From positions 4,120,023 through 4,184,022 of the forward strand of contig JAQFVV010000012.1 in assembly GCA_028023455.1 (NCBI GenBank): 64,000 nt of DNA. The letters are read 5' to 3'. The notes beneath the pieces are model-generated. The model saw only the letters and a program-made list of their open reading frames with translations. It ran no database searches and was not told where the DNA came from. Positions within the stretch are counted from its first letter, which is position 1. Every line of letters starts with the position of its first letter. The translations under genes were made by a program, and so were the position numbers. Of the stretch, positions 8,600-20,789 are shown one piece after another. Source of the DNA: Epiperipatus broadwayi. Lineage: Eukaryota; Onychophora; Udeonychophora; Euonychophora; Peripatidae.

Positions 8600-10690
8600 T
8601 AAAACAAAATTTTATTTAATATAATAATATAACCATTACACAGCACCATTTATAATATGGGCTAAATCGTAGACAATATAAGTTTCTCACTATGAATGAA
8701 AGTAGTCCAGAATTTTACATAAACAAAGTAACAAATCGTATAATAATTTAAAGTTGTAATTATAAATTTATTAAACGCACATTGATTATGTAAGTAATAT
8801 TTACTGAGGCTATAACCTCAATAATATGCATGTAAAATGTGATAGTAGGGACCTCTACAGGTGTTTTAACCACAAGCTTATGCTATGGAAGAAAAGAGGG
8901 GTACTTATTAATTGATGTACAATTTACTTTCTTTAATAAAATTAAAAATCATGTAACAATAATTTATTTACAAAATATAGTCATTAGTTGATATGCAATT
9001 TATTTCTTTAACTAAGTTCTTTAATCCTTATACATCATAATATTAATATATTCATAGATAATGTAATACATTCACTGTACATTTAACCCTGATTTCAATG
9101 AACTTAAAAAATATAATTCTACACATGTATGAATTTATAAATATAACATTTCTTTCATTTGCATGTCTTCTAGTATTTACACAAACATATGATCTATATG
9201 GGATAGATATTGATGCTATTTTTACCACAATAATCATAAGAAATGATTTTTTTTTATATCCTAATCCTACACTTAACCAATTATATAAGAAAAACTATAA
9301 AGGGATAGCCTTTTGGCCCTAACCATAATTAAATAAACTTTTTATATAATAAGTATAAGGAGTGGCCTTTTGATTCTAAATTTAATTTAGTACACCTACA
9401 ATTTATACATGGATGACCATCAATCCCTAGCTCATTAAACTGATGGAAATGTATTCTCTCATATGAATGAAAACATATGTAAACTATTAAACATTGAACA
9501 AACAATTGCATATCCATCTACATAAAATTCAATTTTCAGTAATCAAATACAAATGTAACTGCAAAAAAAATGAAATTAATGGAAATAATTACATTGAGAT
9601 TTAGGCAATTTTTATATGTGTGCATTGCATTTATGTGATTATCATCGTTTTTTTTACCATTTTCTCTTATTAATAACCTTGTATAAAATTCATAAGCTTA
9701 GCACACATATGTGATATATAATAATTTTTTTAAAAAATAATTTTAACAAATAAAGGGAAGTTATTACAAATTTATTTCCTTTTTTTAAAAAAAAAAACCT
9801 GACAGTTTTTTCAAAATAATACCTGAATAACAAGCATTATATACATATTCAGATTAATTAAAATAAAGTACAAATCTGACTTTAAATTATAAGACTCATC
9901 TAAAACTAAATAATTGTCATTTACTTCTTTCTGACAAAAATTAAAAGTTTATTTAGGGAAGAATTTCTAATTGCCATTTAAATAAGTGCTAATTCTTCAT
10001 TTTAGCCAGAGTTATGCAAAATATCATTTAAAAGTTTCCAGATGAAATTTATCTAACTGTTAGTAGTGTCTTTATTTCTATTCACAAGACATAGCAAAAA
10101 CCTGGGATTTGAATATTCAGAGAAAAGAAAAAAACTGATTTTTATATCCAAGTGTTAGTTTTTTCTTCCACTTTGTTTCAGTTCTTTTTTTTTTTAAAAA
10201 AAAAAAAAATTGCATATTATTTTGGTTAGAAGAAACCCAAAAAAAAAGTTTTTTTTATTAAAATGAACAATGGATTGTTCATTACAATATAGTATACATT
10301 CCCCTACATTTACAAGATTTTCAAAATTAAATAGTATATTATCTTAATTAGTTTTTAGACATTGTTCAAACATAAAAAATATAAATTTATATTTTACATA
10401 ATTTCATATTTGCAGTGAACTTATTATAATTATCAACATTGCAAGAATGTTTCAGTAAGACAACATCTGCCTTTGTCTGAGTACTGGAGATTACTCAAGC
10501 AAGTATTGAAGAGAAGTGAAAACAAAAAAAAAATATCCAATTTAATTTGCATTAATAGTATCTATAAGATTATGATAGAAATAATATTCTTATCCAATAC
10601 AAAGCTAGCAAGTAGATAAGAAGCATGGGTAATGAAAATTAATAGCAGAAATAGAAGCGAATATTAAAAAAAAATTAATATTCTTTATAA
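8600..10690. other. AT-rich desert, nothing recognised
   Basis: AT-rich, with several poly-A and poly-T runs (9780, 10190). A weak duplicated phrase occurs near 9300 and 9360 (AAGGGATAGCCTTTTGG and AAGGAGTGGCCTTTTG). Overlapping short frames at 9052-9517 have no family I recognise. Confidence 0.5.
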
Positions 10691-10844
10691 CAACTGAAAC
10701 ACAGGCTTATTATATACCTGTGTCTATCTATATATGTAATATATAGGGTATATGAGTACAGACTTTCACATGACCCATCACTCTCCACTCTATCTCATAA
10801 CACTGATATACTTGAACACATATATGTCGAAAAGATAAATAATC

Positions 10845-10888
10845 ACCAATATACATATTTCATGCTAAACCAGCAATCATCAGTTGGT
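10845..10888 (-). ncRNA. Hammerhead-like ribozyme, family 6, left arm
   Basis: On the minus strand stem I is ACCAA/TTGGT (10884-10888 with 10845-10849). The core CTGATGA is perfect. Stem II is TGCT/AGCA. GAAA is the RC of 10858-10861. Stem III is the near-palindrome ATATGTAT, and the UH site is TA. Consensus is satisfied except for a U-U at the base of stem II. Confidence 0.7.
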
Positions 10889-11008
10889 TCAGATTACATC
10901 TCTACATATATGTGATATAAGTGCTCAGATATATATTAAGATAGCCAATCTTCATACTTTAATGGACAGGCTTTAATCTACTCCACACTCCAACTCTTCA
11001 ACCATCCA

Positions 11009-11052
11009 TCCAACTGATGATTGCTAGCTTAGTATGAAATACGTATATTGGT
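11009..11052 (+). ncRNA. Hammerhead-like ribozyme, family 6, right arm
   Basis: Stem I is CCAA with TTGG (11010-11013, 11048-11051). The core CTGATGA 11014-11020 is perfect. Stem II is TGCT/AGTA (one G-U). GAAA is at 11036-11039, stem III is the perfect palindrome ATACGTAT, and cleavage is after A11047. Confidence 0.72.
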
Positions 11053-11471
11053 GATTATTCAGCTTTTCGACATATATGTGTTCAAGTGTATCAGTGTTAT
11101 AAGATAGAGTGGAGAGCGATGGGTCATGTGATATTCTTTATATATTTTTTTAAAAAGAATAAGTCAGTTTAATGATTGGCAACCTACTAACATTAAATTG
11201 CCATTAATATTTTTTTAAGTATTGGACAATTTGGTGCCGCCAAAATTGAACTGGTAAAATTATATTAAGAAAAAATATTTGACTATATTATTACACTTTA
11301 TATAAAAATAGCATAAAAATTACAATATTTAAATATTAATGGCTGTCTTCAGGTCGAACTTTTGAAGCTAACACTTCAATATTAGGTTCATGCACATTTC
11401 CAAATTTTCTTCAGTTAAACAATATTAATAATATATTTCGTCATTGAGAATATTTGATTACAGTAATAGTT

Positions 11472-11580
11472 TTTTTTTTTTAAGTGTCATAGCATCGGCC
11501 GGGACACAAACCCGCAACCTGGGCAACTGCCTACAAGTGCAAGGCAGTCGCACTGACCTCTCGACCACCAATGCAAGACC
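11472..11580 (-). repeat. tRNA-derived SINE, type 1, with perfect target-site duplication
   Basis: Minus-strand A-box-like TGGTCGAGAGG and B-box-like GGGTTTGTGTCCC blocks flank an anticodon-arm-like CTGC...GCAG region. The tail ends in poly-A (poly-T on the plus strand, 11470-11481). Identical 15-base copies of ATTACAGTAATAGTT at 11457-11471 and 11581-11595 are a target-site duplication. A perfect duplication points to a young insertion compared with the surrounding decayed elements. Confidence 0.85.
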
Positions 11581-11595
11581 ATTACAGTAATAGTT

Positions 11596-11999
11596 GTATC
11601 AAAAACAGTTAGAAAAGATGTGACTCTTTTCATAAATAAAAATCTATCGGGGGAAATTCATTACATATTTTAGTAATTATATCAAGATAATTGTTTTTAT
11701 TTTCTATAATCTTATTTCTGGCATTTTTACATTTTAATCTCTAAATTTCAGAATTGTTAAATTCGATTAATTCTAAATCTAAATACTCAATGTTTAAAAT
11801 TTTTAAGTATTTTTTTATCTATTTTCTAACTGTCTGTAATGTCAGGCTGCAATATATATATATATGGGTAAGTGTTTTTTGTAAATCATTAAATCTGTGT
11901 ATGAAATATTTTTACAAATTAATATACAATCCATAATTTCGGTTATAATAAATTTAGTACAAACTATTTTTAATTTGGAAAATATAGAAAACTTTTAAA
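11596..11999. other. AT-rich spacer, nothing recognised
   Basis: Includes a short frame at 11754-11936 with no recognisable family. Confidence 0.5.
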
Positions 12000-12995
12000 T
12001 TCAATATTTTTTTTTTTTTAAAATCGCATTTTTTTTTCAAGTCTAAAAAACTCAGTGTTTTTATGATTATAATAGAGTTTCCTTTTTGTCTTGAAGTTTT
12101 TGTTTAATCAATTTAAATGATTTGCGATATCAGCTAAAAACATCAAGTTTAAAATCTGCATAAAATTATTTAAATCAGAATATTATTCACTATTTCTTTG
12201 AAAAATATTTTTCTTTCTGCCAAAAAATTGCAAATTTATTAATGACTTTTTATCTATTTAACCACCAATCTTTATTACATAAAAGAAGATCTTCATACTT
12301 TGATTTAATATCTTCCCAACAAAAATTTTAATTTTGTGTGTAAGAGAAAACTGATATTTTTTGTCATGATAGACATAACTTCGTACAAGTTTTTGCTACA
12401 AATATGTGCACATACATTTTCTTGATGAATAATACAATGAAGAGATAAATTTAGTCATTCAAGATATTTTTCAAACAGTTTTATAAAATCACTGTTTTTG
12501 CTAATTATTGCAGAAGCTCCGGAGCAGCCATGATAACAAAAAATATTTTATTCTTTTTGTTACCACATTTATTTATGCATTTGACCACACAGTCTGAAAT
12601 ATCTTTTGCTATTGTTGTAATATATGTTGGTGAAATAGTTCACATTTCTTCAATTATAGATTTTTAACAACAGGCAAAATTTTTCTATTTAATGTTAATT
12701 ATGAAATATCATTTCTATTAGATGTTTCATCCAAAGGTGAACTGATAACATCATATTACCTCAAGTCATTTTAAAATTGTTGATTTATATTTTTATTCAT
12801 GGGATGCATTCTCTATTGAACAATTCAAGCAGATAAAGAGATATCTTTATTTAAAAAAAAAAAAAAATTTATTTGTAAAATTGCAAAAATAAAAAAAATA
12901 TTTAGACATTTATAAAAAGGTTTCTTTTAAGAACTCTCCACCATTTTGAGAAATGCTGTATGAAGCTAAAAAAAACTTGATTTGTTGACTTCATG
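12000..12995 (-). pseudogene. hAT-type transposase remnant (ZBED5/SCAND3-like)
   Basis: Minus-strand translations across several frames follow the order of a hAT transposase: ASYSISQNGGEFLKE (12990-12940), then PLDETSNRNDISXLTLNRKI, where hAT proteins have LDE[ST]TD. A cysteine-rich segment follows near 12550. Next comes EDLLLCNKDWWLNR near 12290, corresponding to the conserved DL...VRWLSRGKVL. FLADIANHLN lies near 12130, corresponding to LAFL.DI..HLN.LN. Many stops and frameshifts make it old. I could not identify terminal inverted repeats or an 8-bp duplication. The family resemblance is from memory of motif order, not alignment. Confidence 0.65.
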
Positions 12996-13307
12996 GTTTA
13001 TTTTGATCAAATTGTGTAACAACTTTTTTATTTATTTATGCATTTATAACTATTTTTTAAATATTCATTTTTTCATCTGTATTCAAATAAAATAATCGGC
13101 CAGCCGCTTGATGGAATTATTTCTATGCAAAAGTACAGAGATATATTTCGTGTTATGCACTTTATCTGAATGCTCACAGTTCAAAGTTTGCTACAGCATT
13201 ATGTGAGGGTGGCTGGACTTCAGCCTGTCACAACTCTTCCAATATGCATGACAAAATAATTAGCTTACAACTCACCTGACTTACATTATCTACTAAAAAT
13301 TATAACC

Positions 13308-14467
13308 ATGTTGCCATGCTTCCTTACTCAACATAGAAGCTTCAAAAATTCAGAAAGGGTACAGCCAAGCATAATTTTGCTGAGCTCCCATGAAAAATCA
13401 TGTTTGCATGAGAACACATACAAGACAAATAAAATGGCCGACTGCAAAACTGAGACTTTGAAATTGTGGCAATTACCATCCACAGAAGCTGATGCAGTGG
13501 CATTTTTACAGGGCAACAACATACTCCTACATGCCAAGAGATGTGTGTGTGGTGAAACAATGAGACTGGAGATTTCCAAAACTATCTCACAGTTCAGATG
13601 TAAGTACCATTCTTATCAGTGAAAGTGTTCTCTTAGAAAGGAGATCTGGTTCAACAGCTCCAAAATTTTGTTCTTGAAAGCCTTACAGCTTCTGCACTAC
13701 TGGAGCTGCAATTAGCTGACCCTAGAGCCCCACTCTCACTGATTTGGAGATATGCAGAAGTGTTGTGATGAAGTGGACCAATGCTCTGTGGAAGCTGTGC
13801 TGTGAGAGCCTGGCCTTCTTCCTCTGCTGTGAAATCAGCAACCTAGGTTTGATATTGGATGTGGATGAGATGTTGTTCAGCCAGAGAAAAAAACCACCAG
13901 AGCAGAAGACTTCACCAGCAGAGGATCTTTGGTGGACTGTGCCAAGAGACTGATGAATGCTTTACCACAATTGTTCCCTCATACTCTGCAGCTACCCTTA
14001 TGCAGACCATATGTGACAATGTCAAGCCAGGATTGAGCATCTATTCCAACTGCTGGAAGGGCTACAAAACCTTGGAGTTGGAGGCTGCAGATTTCCAGCA
14101 CATAATAGTGAACCACCACTACCACTTTGTAAACCCTACTACAGGTGCCCACATTCAGCACATCAAGTGTATTTGGGGCTCACTGAAGTGGTATAACATG
14201 AAGCAGCATGGAACAGCCAGACAATCCCTGGACAACTATCTGCCCAAGTTCATGTGGCAATGTCTTCACAAGAGGGAAGACATCTTCCAGACCATCCTAG
14301 CAGAGATAAATCTCACCAGAAAAGATGAGACAAGCGGAATGAAGACTTTTCCTGTGGTAAATTCTTTCTTGTTGTTGTTGTTTGGAAGTTTATTCCCCCT
14401 CCCCATGTTTTTCAAGTCATTGTTGAAAAAAATGCAATCAATAAATACATCAATAAATAAATGTTAA
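13308..14467 (+). pseudogene. Merlin (ISXO2/IS1595-like) DDE transposase, inactivated
   Basis: The N-terminal part (from ATG 13433) has AVAFLQGNNIL, a C-x-C-G-x-x-M zinc-ribbon segment and FRCKYHSYQ. RKEIWFNSSKI follows the in-frame stop at 13619-13621. The catalytic part continues in two frames: LDVDEMLFSQRKK, then from about 13910 FGGLCQETDECF, SAATLMQTICDNVKPGLSIY, GYKTLELE, NHHYHFVNPTTGAHIQHIK and NYLPKFMW. This is the ISXO2-like order. The second catalytic aspartate is Asn (AAC 14048-14050, in YSNCW) and the third acidic residue is Lys (AAG 14165-14167, in IKCIWG). The stop and the frameshift near 13910 also disable it. Terminal inverted repeats were not found. Confidence 0.85.
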
Positions 14468-14469
14468 GT

Positions 14470-15523
14470 AAATTTAACTTGTTTCTGCATTCTTCAAATT
14501 TTATGTTAATCTTAGTTGGCACAATTTTTTTTTTTTTTACTAAAGCAAACTGTCATATATAGTTAGCTAATTATTATTTTAAGCATAGGAATTGATAAAT
14601 TTTATGTTAATAAATATCTAATCAAATTTAATAGCAAATTATTAATACTTATAGTATTTATTTATTAATATTAGTATTTAGTTAAAAGAAAAACAAACTG
14701 GCATGGTAACATTATATTTCTGTGTTTTTGCATAGCAACAACACCATGCCTGGCTAATAGAACAATCATTTCTCATGTTTGTATCATAATGGTTTGAAAT
14801 ACTTGAAATATGTACTAACAATGTTTTCTAAACATGAACAACACAGTACTTTTTTTCTTATCTAGGGAAACCCTAATTTATTTTCCATTTTCTTGAAATA
14901 GTTTTTTTTTTGATTTTGACATTTTTGAAGCTGAAAGAAGAATATTTGTTTAAATAAAACTTTTAAAATATTTGTTTTACTTAATTTTCTTTTTTTTTTA
15001 AAACATAATTTGACAAAATAAAGAAAATATTTACATAAAGATTTACCTTCAAAATATAAATTTTAATTTATATTAAAATTAATTTCATTGTAGTATAACT
15101 AAAAAAAAAAGTTTCCACTGAAATAATTATCTCTCACTGCAATGAGTGCGCAGAGCTGATTGAAAGCTATTGCAATGATGCATGATGTTTTTGGACAATT
15201 TGTTTTGAAATTAATTCATTTGATACAAGCTGAATAAATATCATAAGAGACATATATTGTATTTAGCAACTGTCATTATTCACTACTTTAATACATAGTA
15301 CCCCTGGATTGTTTAAAAAAAAATTATGCATAAAGAACAAATTTTTATATTTATAAATAAGATTTTATATATAAAAACAGCAGAAAATACCCAGTGGCAC
15401 ATGTAATTTATGTCACCAAATGTTGAATATAGATTTTAACAGTACCATCATGTTTTAAGTCTAGGTTTTAAGAATATTGATGCTTCTTATAACTATACTT
15501 TGATAGTGAATATTGCACCCAAA
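14470..15523. other. AT-rich spacer, nothing recognised
   Basis: Poly-A and poly-T runs and short open frames only. Confidence 0.5.
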
Positions 15524-15525
15524 TA

Positions 15526-16431
15526 CACCTGGGTCTCATTTTATGTGGTAGATAGGTTCCTTAGAAAATGCGCACAAAAGAAATCGCGCAAAAATAAATG
15601 TAACTTACCTTGAAAAATGGGGGATATGTTCCAATAATTTTCAGAAGTCACATAAAAGCAAAGCAATAAGGCAAAATTATTTTAAAATTCGCATTAAAAA
15701 AATAAGAAAATAAAGTATGACTAATAAAAAATTTCAAATATTAAAAAAAATTAATACAAGACAAACTTTTTTTACTTTTTTTTATTAACTACAGTATTTA
15801 ATTTTACATTTTTTCATACATATTTTAATCGTTACCACTGTTTGACAATATGCGTTCATTTGTGAACTAATAAGAAATCAAATTCATGACATGATGTACA
15901 ACTAGTGCCACTTTCAGTCTTGAGCTGTGTTAATGTTTTTCTGTTTCTATATTAAAAAAATGAGATCGCAATCAAAACAAAAAATTATACATTATCATTA
16001 GAAAGATAATTTTCAGTTTATAAAATCAATAAAATCTTCATTATTATTTATTTTAAAAATCTAAAAAAATATTTACTTCTGTTAATATCTAACAAAATAT
16101 GTTTTAAAAGTTTAAAATTTTTGAATATTTATTATGATATTTTGATACGTACATATAAATATATTATTATTATTTACTCATTAGTATAAGTAGGTTATTT
16201 ACATAGAAGCTAAGATTCTAAATACATCTTCAGGCCATATTCACATTAGCTGCTAATATAATGTTATATTTTTGGGAAAAAAAAGTATTTCAAGTCAAAA
16301 TAAGTTATTAATAATTTAAATTTCTTGATATTTAGTAAATATAGTGAAATATAAAAGATATTAAGAAAAAACATGAATTGCGTAACTTCAAAATCGCATT
16401 AAAATAATCCGCATAAAACGAAACCCAGGTG
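15526..16431. mobile_element. Non-autonomous pogo/Tigger-like (Tc1-mariner) transposon
   Basis: Terminal inverted repeats: the left end starts CACCTGGGTCTCATTTTATG and the right end, read inward, is CACCTGGGTTTCGTTTTATG. Both are flanked by the TA dinucleotide (15524-15525 and 16432-16433), the Tc1/mariner target. The subterminal GCGCACAAAAGAAATCGCGC on the left has partial counterparts on the right (AAATCGCATT). The ends resemble pogo/Tigger termini. About 900 bp long with no transposase reading frame, so it would have depended on a partner element. Confidence 0.75.
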
Positions 16432-16433
16432 TA

Positions 16434-16810
16434 ATAGTTTGATGTTCTTAAATTTATGTTAATGAAAAGAACATGTTGAAAATTGTGAATGTTTTTGGCT
16501 GCATTAAAGTATTAATTTTTAACTAGAAATGATCTACTAACTAAAAAAAAAAAACAATCTTGAAATAGCCATGTACAGAGCAAAGGCTTCTTCCATGTAA
16601 ATTTAATGAAAAAGAAAGCTTACTGAACTGGAAAGCCAATTTCTAGACAGCTAATGTTTTAGAAATAAAATAAAAAATCCAGTTGTGGTTTGGTCGTCAG
16701 GTAGATGTTTTTTAAACTCTTACAATTGAAAAGATTTTATTCAGATTCAAATAGATGTATAGATATGTAAAGAACTTTATGGCATAATTAAAGCTGTTAT
16801 TATCTGTCTG
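16434..16810. other. AT-rich spacer, nothing recognised
   Basis: No coding or repeat signal seen. Confidence 0.5.
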
Positions 16811-16813
16811 TTT

Positions 16814-16820
16814 GTCTATC

Positions 16821-16871
<51 letters not shown>

Positions 16872-16923
16872 ATTATGTATCCATCCATCCATCTATCTAA
16901 CTATCTGCCTATCTATCTATCTG

Positions 16924-16986
<63 letters not shown>

Positions 16987-16993
16987 GCCTCTG
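16814..16993. repeat. (TATC)n microsatellite with CCAT and CTGC variants
   Basis: Two blocks of TATC repeats separated by a variant stretch containing CCATCCATCCAT. Confidence 0.95.
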
Positions 16994-17019
16994 TATCTTT
17001 CTCTACATATATATATATA

Positions 17020-18377
17020 ATTATTCAAAACAATACAATAATTAATACATAAACTATTTATTTTATATAGTGTGATGTTTATAACCTGTAATTTTAATAA
17101 TCAGCATTAAGCTATTGCACATGCGTTTTGTAGATTTTTAACAATAAATGATTACTCCTACTTCAAACACAAGATAAGTCTTTGAAAAAGGTAGAATAAA
17201 TCCATCTAACTTTTCGAACCCAAACGCTTATATATGGGAAAATCTTAAGTATTTGAAAGTGAGAGCGTGAAGGTATTAAACAATTAATTAATTAATATAG
17301 TAAACAATATTTTAAAAACAAATATATACTATAATTTAATAGAAATACTTTCAACTATATATATATGGATATGTTAAAAAAGTAACAACTATTGCTTCTC
17401 ATAATTGTTAATGCTTATTTATGTCGTGTGCTTGGTTAGCATACAAAGTAGCAAATTGACTTCAATATACTTGAATTTCAGACCACCCCTAACTTTATAG
17501 CAGTAAACTATTTCATTATTTATTTATTGCTTATCTAATTTATACTTCATTGACTAATACAAGTTCCTGATAAAATTGTGTACATCATGAACAACACACA
17601 TACATTCTATATGTCAATTACTAGTTTTTATTTTATTTTTCAACTTTTAATGATAATTTTTATTTACTAAGATTTATATATTTATATTTTTTATTTGAAA
17701 CTTTTACCTCATTCAGAAAACTGTCTTGTTTTTAAATTAAACCACTTTTATCTCTTGCATCAATTTTCGTAACTATTTCATCATTTTATAGCTAAAATTT
17801 GAGCTGTCTCACCTCATTTCACTAAGATGTGGAAGAGTTAAAGAATTCAGTTTAGAAGCAATTTTAAAACTAGCTTCACTTTAATGGTGAATTGGGGATT
17901 AATTAAAAGGATAATGGCCTGAGATTACATGTCTTTGCAAGCAAATTCTCTTCTACAACCTAAACCAAACTGACCACTCTTTACTAATTACATATCAGTC
18001 AAATGGCTTTAGGCAAGAATAACCAAGTCATGAAAAAGAAAAAAGTAGAAGACTTTTACAGTAAAGATAATTTTGCAATCATTTCTAAGACAGTTAGTTA
18101 TACAAACTAATTACTTACAAGAAATTTGAACCTGATTAACTCAAAGTTAAATAGAATAAGCTACTAAAAAGTAAGTTAAAAAACTGAAAAACTATTATTA
18201 GTGTCAATATCATTGTTAAAATCCTGTAAAATATACAATAATAATTTTGAAAATATTAAATATTTTACGAATTATATTATATAGTAATTATTAATCTTCA
18301 GTATATTATTTAGTTGACAAAGTTTGGTATTAGTTATTTTTATTTAGGCTTCTCAATGGAGTATTTAATATTTTGGT
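17020..18377. other. AT-rich desert, nothing recognised
   Basis: No family recognised; stops are frequent in all frames. Confidence 0.5.
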
Positions 18378-18390
18378 ATTTGTAGTTTTT

Positions 18391-18491
18391 TTTTTTTATG
18401 TGTCAAATCATCGGCGGGGAAGCGAACCCGCAAACCCAGGACAACTGATTGTAAGGCGGCTGTTCTGATCTCTCGGCTACCAACTTTTGAC
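18391..18491 (-). repeat. tRNA-derived SINE, type 1
   Basis: Minus-strand TAGCCGAGAGATCAG (A-box side) and GGGTTCGCTTCCCC (B box) with a poly-A tail (poly-T at 18387-18397 on the plus strand). ATTTGTAGTTTTT at about 18378-18390 and 18492-18504 is a likely 13-base target-site duplication. Confidence 0.75.
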
Positions 18492-18504
18492 ATTTGTAGT
18501 TTTT

Positions 18505-20627
18505 TAGAGAAGAAAGGGTTTACACAGATTCTCAATTGAAAAATAGTACTTGACTTATATAACTGATATGAAGTCATTGTTGTCTCTCATAATCATATAA
18601 TAAAATTTTTTAGAGATTTAAATTATTTTTGCTCATTAGCATCATTATTTCAGCAACATTTTTTTAATACTATTATAATGTTTTTTCAATGCATCATTAT
18701 TGTAATCCATAATTTGTCAAAAGGATACCTTTAATTTTATCAGGTTTTTATTTTTTTTTCTTACCCAATATTTTTTTAAATCTGCATTATTATTATAGTT
18801 CAGTGATATCAATGCTTTTTTTTTTTGCATATCTTCTTATTCTGCAACATATATCAAGATTTTAGTAAATACTATAAACAATTTTCATTTATTTGTAGAA
18901 ACAAATGTTACATCTTTTACCACATCTCTTCCTAGATTGAATTATATGTTTTCACTGATCCAGAAGTCTTAAATTAATTTTTATTTTTAGTTAGAAATTA
19001 AAAAAAAACAATTAGCACATATATATATATATATACACAAATAATTTTGTATATTAAAGTCTTAATTTAAATTCTTATAATTTGATTTACAACAGTCAAT
19101 CTTACTCCATCCACAACATTGACATGATCCACTCTAGATATCACTAATTATTTATTAAGCTAGAGATTATCCCTACCACAGATAAAAACTTTAAACTTTA
19201 GTTCAAAATTATATTTATTTATTTTTAATTAAACACACACACACGTAGTAATTCGACTTCATTTCTTTTTTCCATGCATATTTTTTTATGCATAGACATA
19301 ATTTCCACTCCACTTTTAAGATATCTTTATATGTTTCAAAAATATGTGGTGGAATGAAGATTACTAGTGTGTCTATAGTCTTTAATTATCTTTGCAGTTC
19401 TCTCTTTTTAAAATAAGCAGTGAATAAAGGTTATACTTACCAGGCTTGCTAAATTCTAAATGATGTTAATGGTTTTAAATGATTTTTTTTAAATTCTTGT
19501 TTTATGGTGCAACCAGAAATAATTATTTATACCTTTATTGATCAACTGTAAATAATTTGATAATAAATTGTTTATGGGAAAGAAAAAAAAACTTAATATA
19601 TTAGGAATATGAAAATCTTTTGATGTTTATCTCATCCAGATTTAAAACTCAGTTCAAGCATATAGCAGACTGAGGCAATAACTTCTATATCACAGGGTTC
19701 TATGTAATTATTATAATTTTTACTTCACTTGTTTTAGTCTTTATTTCTAAAGTAGTTTGAAAATTTTGGCATTTGGAAAATGCGGGGGAGGCGGAGTGAA
19801 ATGCGATTTTAAATTGAAAAAGATGTGTGCAATAAGTTAGTTTGCGCACTTTGTTTGGAATTTTTGAATTGGCAATAGATTTTCTGAATAATAAAAATAA
19901 AAGATTTTGAATGAGGATTTAAATAAAACTAAAAAAACAATACTAAAATAAAACATACCATATCATCTACATGAAGGTAACATTTGTTTAATGTATATTA
20001 TTACTCTTTTCTGCTGTTTCTAAAGTTCTTAATAATTGTATTTGTAATATGTATTCAGAAAAGTGTTGGTGAAAAGAAATAAATTAGCACCAATTGTAAG
20101 ATGGTTTCCTTTTTGCTTTAGATTTTATAATCATATAGCAGTACATTCAAATAATAAGGATTAGCTTGACAAAATGCCATTAAACATTCTTATATTGTTT
20201 CTATAATTTTGTAAAAAGACTTCTGTTAACGTTTGTTACTGTTGTTGTTGTTCTTAATTTATATGTGTGTTTTAATTCTCACAATTCTTACCCATCAATA
20301 TAATTTTAAATGAAATTGATGAGTTCCTGTTATGATCAAAATATGACAATTATAATTGGTTGTTTTAAGCAAGAATTTATGTCTATTATGATTAAATTAT
20401 TCTCTGTTCTTTTTCTTTCTATTTTTGAGATTCTTATGTATATATGTTGCAAAACCATTGTTTTAACATTTTATTATGCATGCTTGCACATATAAAGTTA
20501 TATATAAATTCCCAGTCTATTTTATATTGAAATTAAATAATGAATTACCAAATTAACATACGATAATGATTATTATATAAAAATTTACATGCATAGTATT
20601 TAACCATACGAAATATGTTTTTTCCTA
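18505..20627. other. AT-rich desert, nothing recognised
   Basis: Contains a TA run near 19020 and an AC run near 19238. No gene features. Confidence 0.5.
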
Positions 20628-20785
20628 GCTGAAGATTTGTGTTGATGGTATTTTAGTTGTATTTATATATTGGATTATTTCCAACATCTAATATTAAGTA
20701 TTGAATGTCTTTAGAAAAATGTAACTTTATTAAAATATTCCAAATCTGTGTGTTATTTATTGCTAACAGTTGAATGTGATTGAAA
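20628..20785 (-). mobile_element. Solo PLE 3' terminus (family 7)
   Basis: Shares, with substitutions, the terminal block of the 28-38 kb PLE family: GAAGATTTGTGTTGATGG, then TATATTGGATTATTTCCA and TTGAATGTCTTTAGAAAA. It stops before the internal 42-base repeats and ribozyme. Its orientation matches the minus-strand copies. No coding part remains. Confidence 0.65.
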
Positions 20786-20789
20786 TATT

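Larger units (their letters stand above)
10700..11155. mobile_element. Foldback element with two hammerhead-like motifs (family 6)
   Basis: Arms of about 140 bp (10751-10893 and 11003-11150) are inverted copies around a spacer of about 110 bp. The left flank (10700-10750) matches the right flank of the related copy at 31174-31672, including AGGCTTATTATATACCTG and the phrase GTAATATATAGGGTATATGA. Copies therefore share both ends, as if joined head to tail or as a circular permutation. Each arm contains a hammerhead core, one per strand. There is no coding capacity. Confidence 0.7.
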
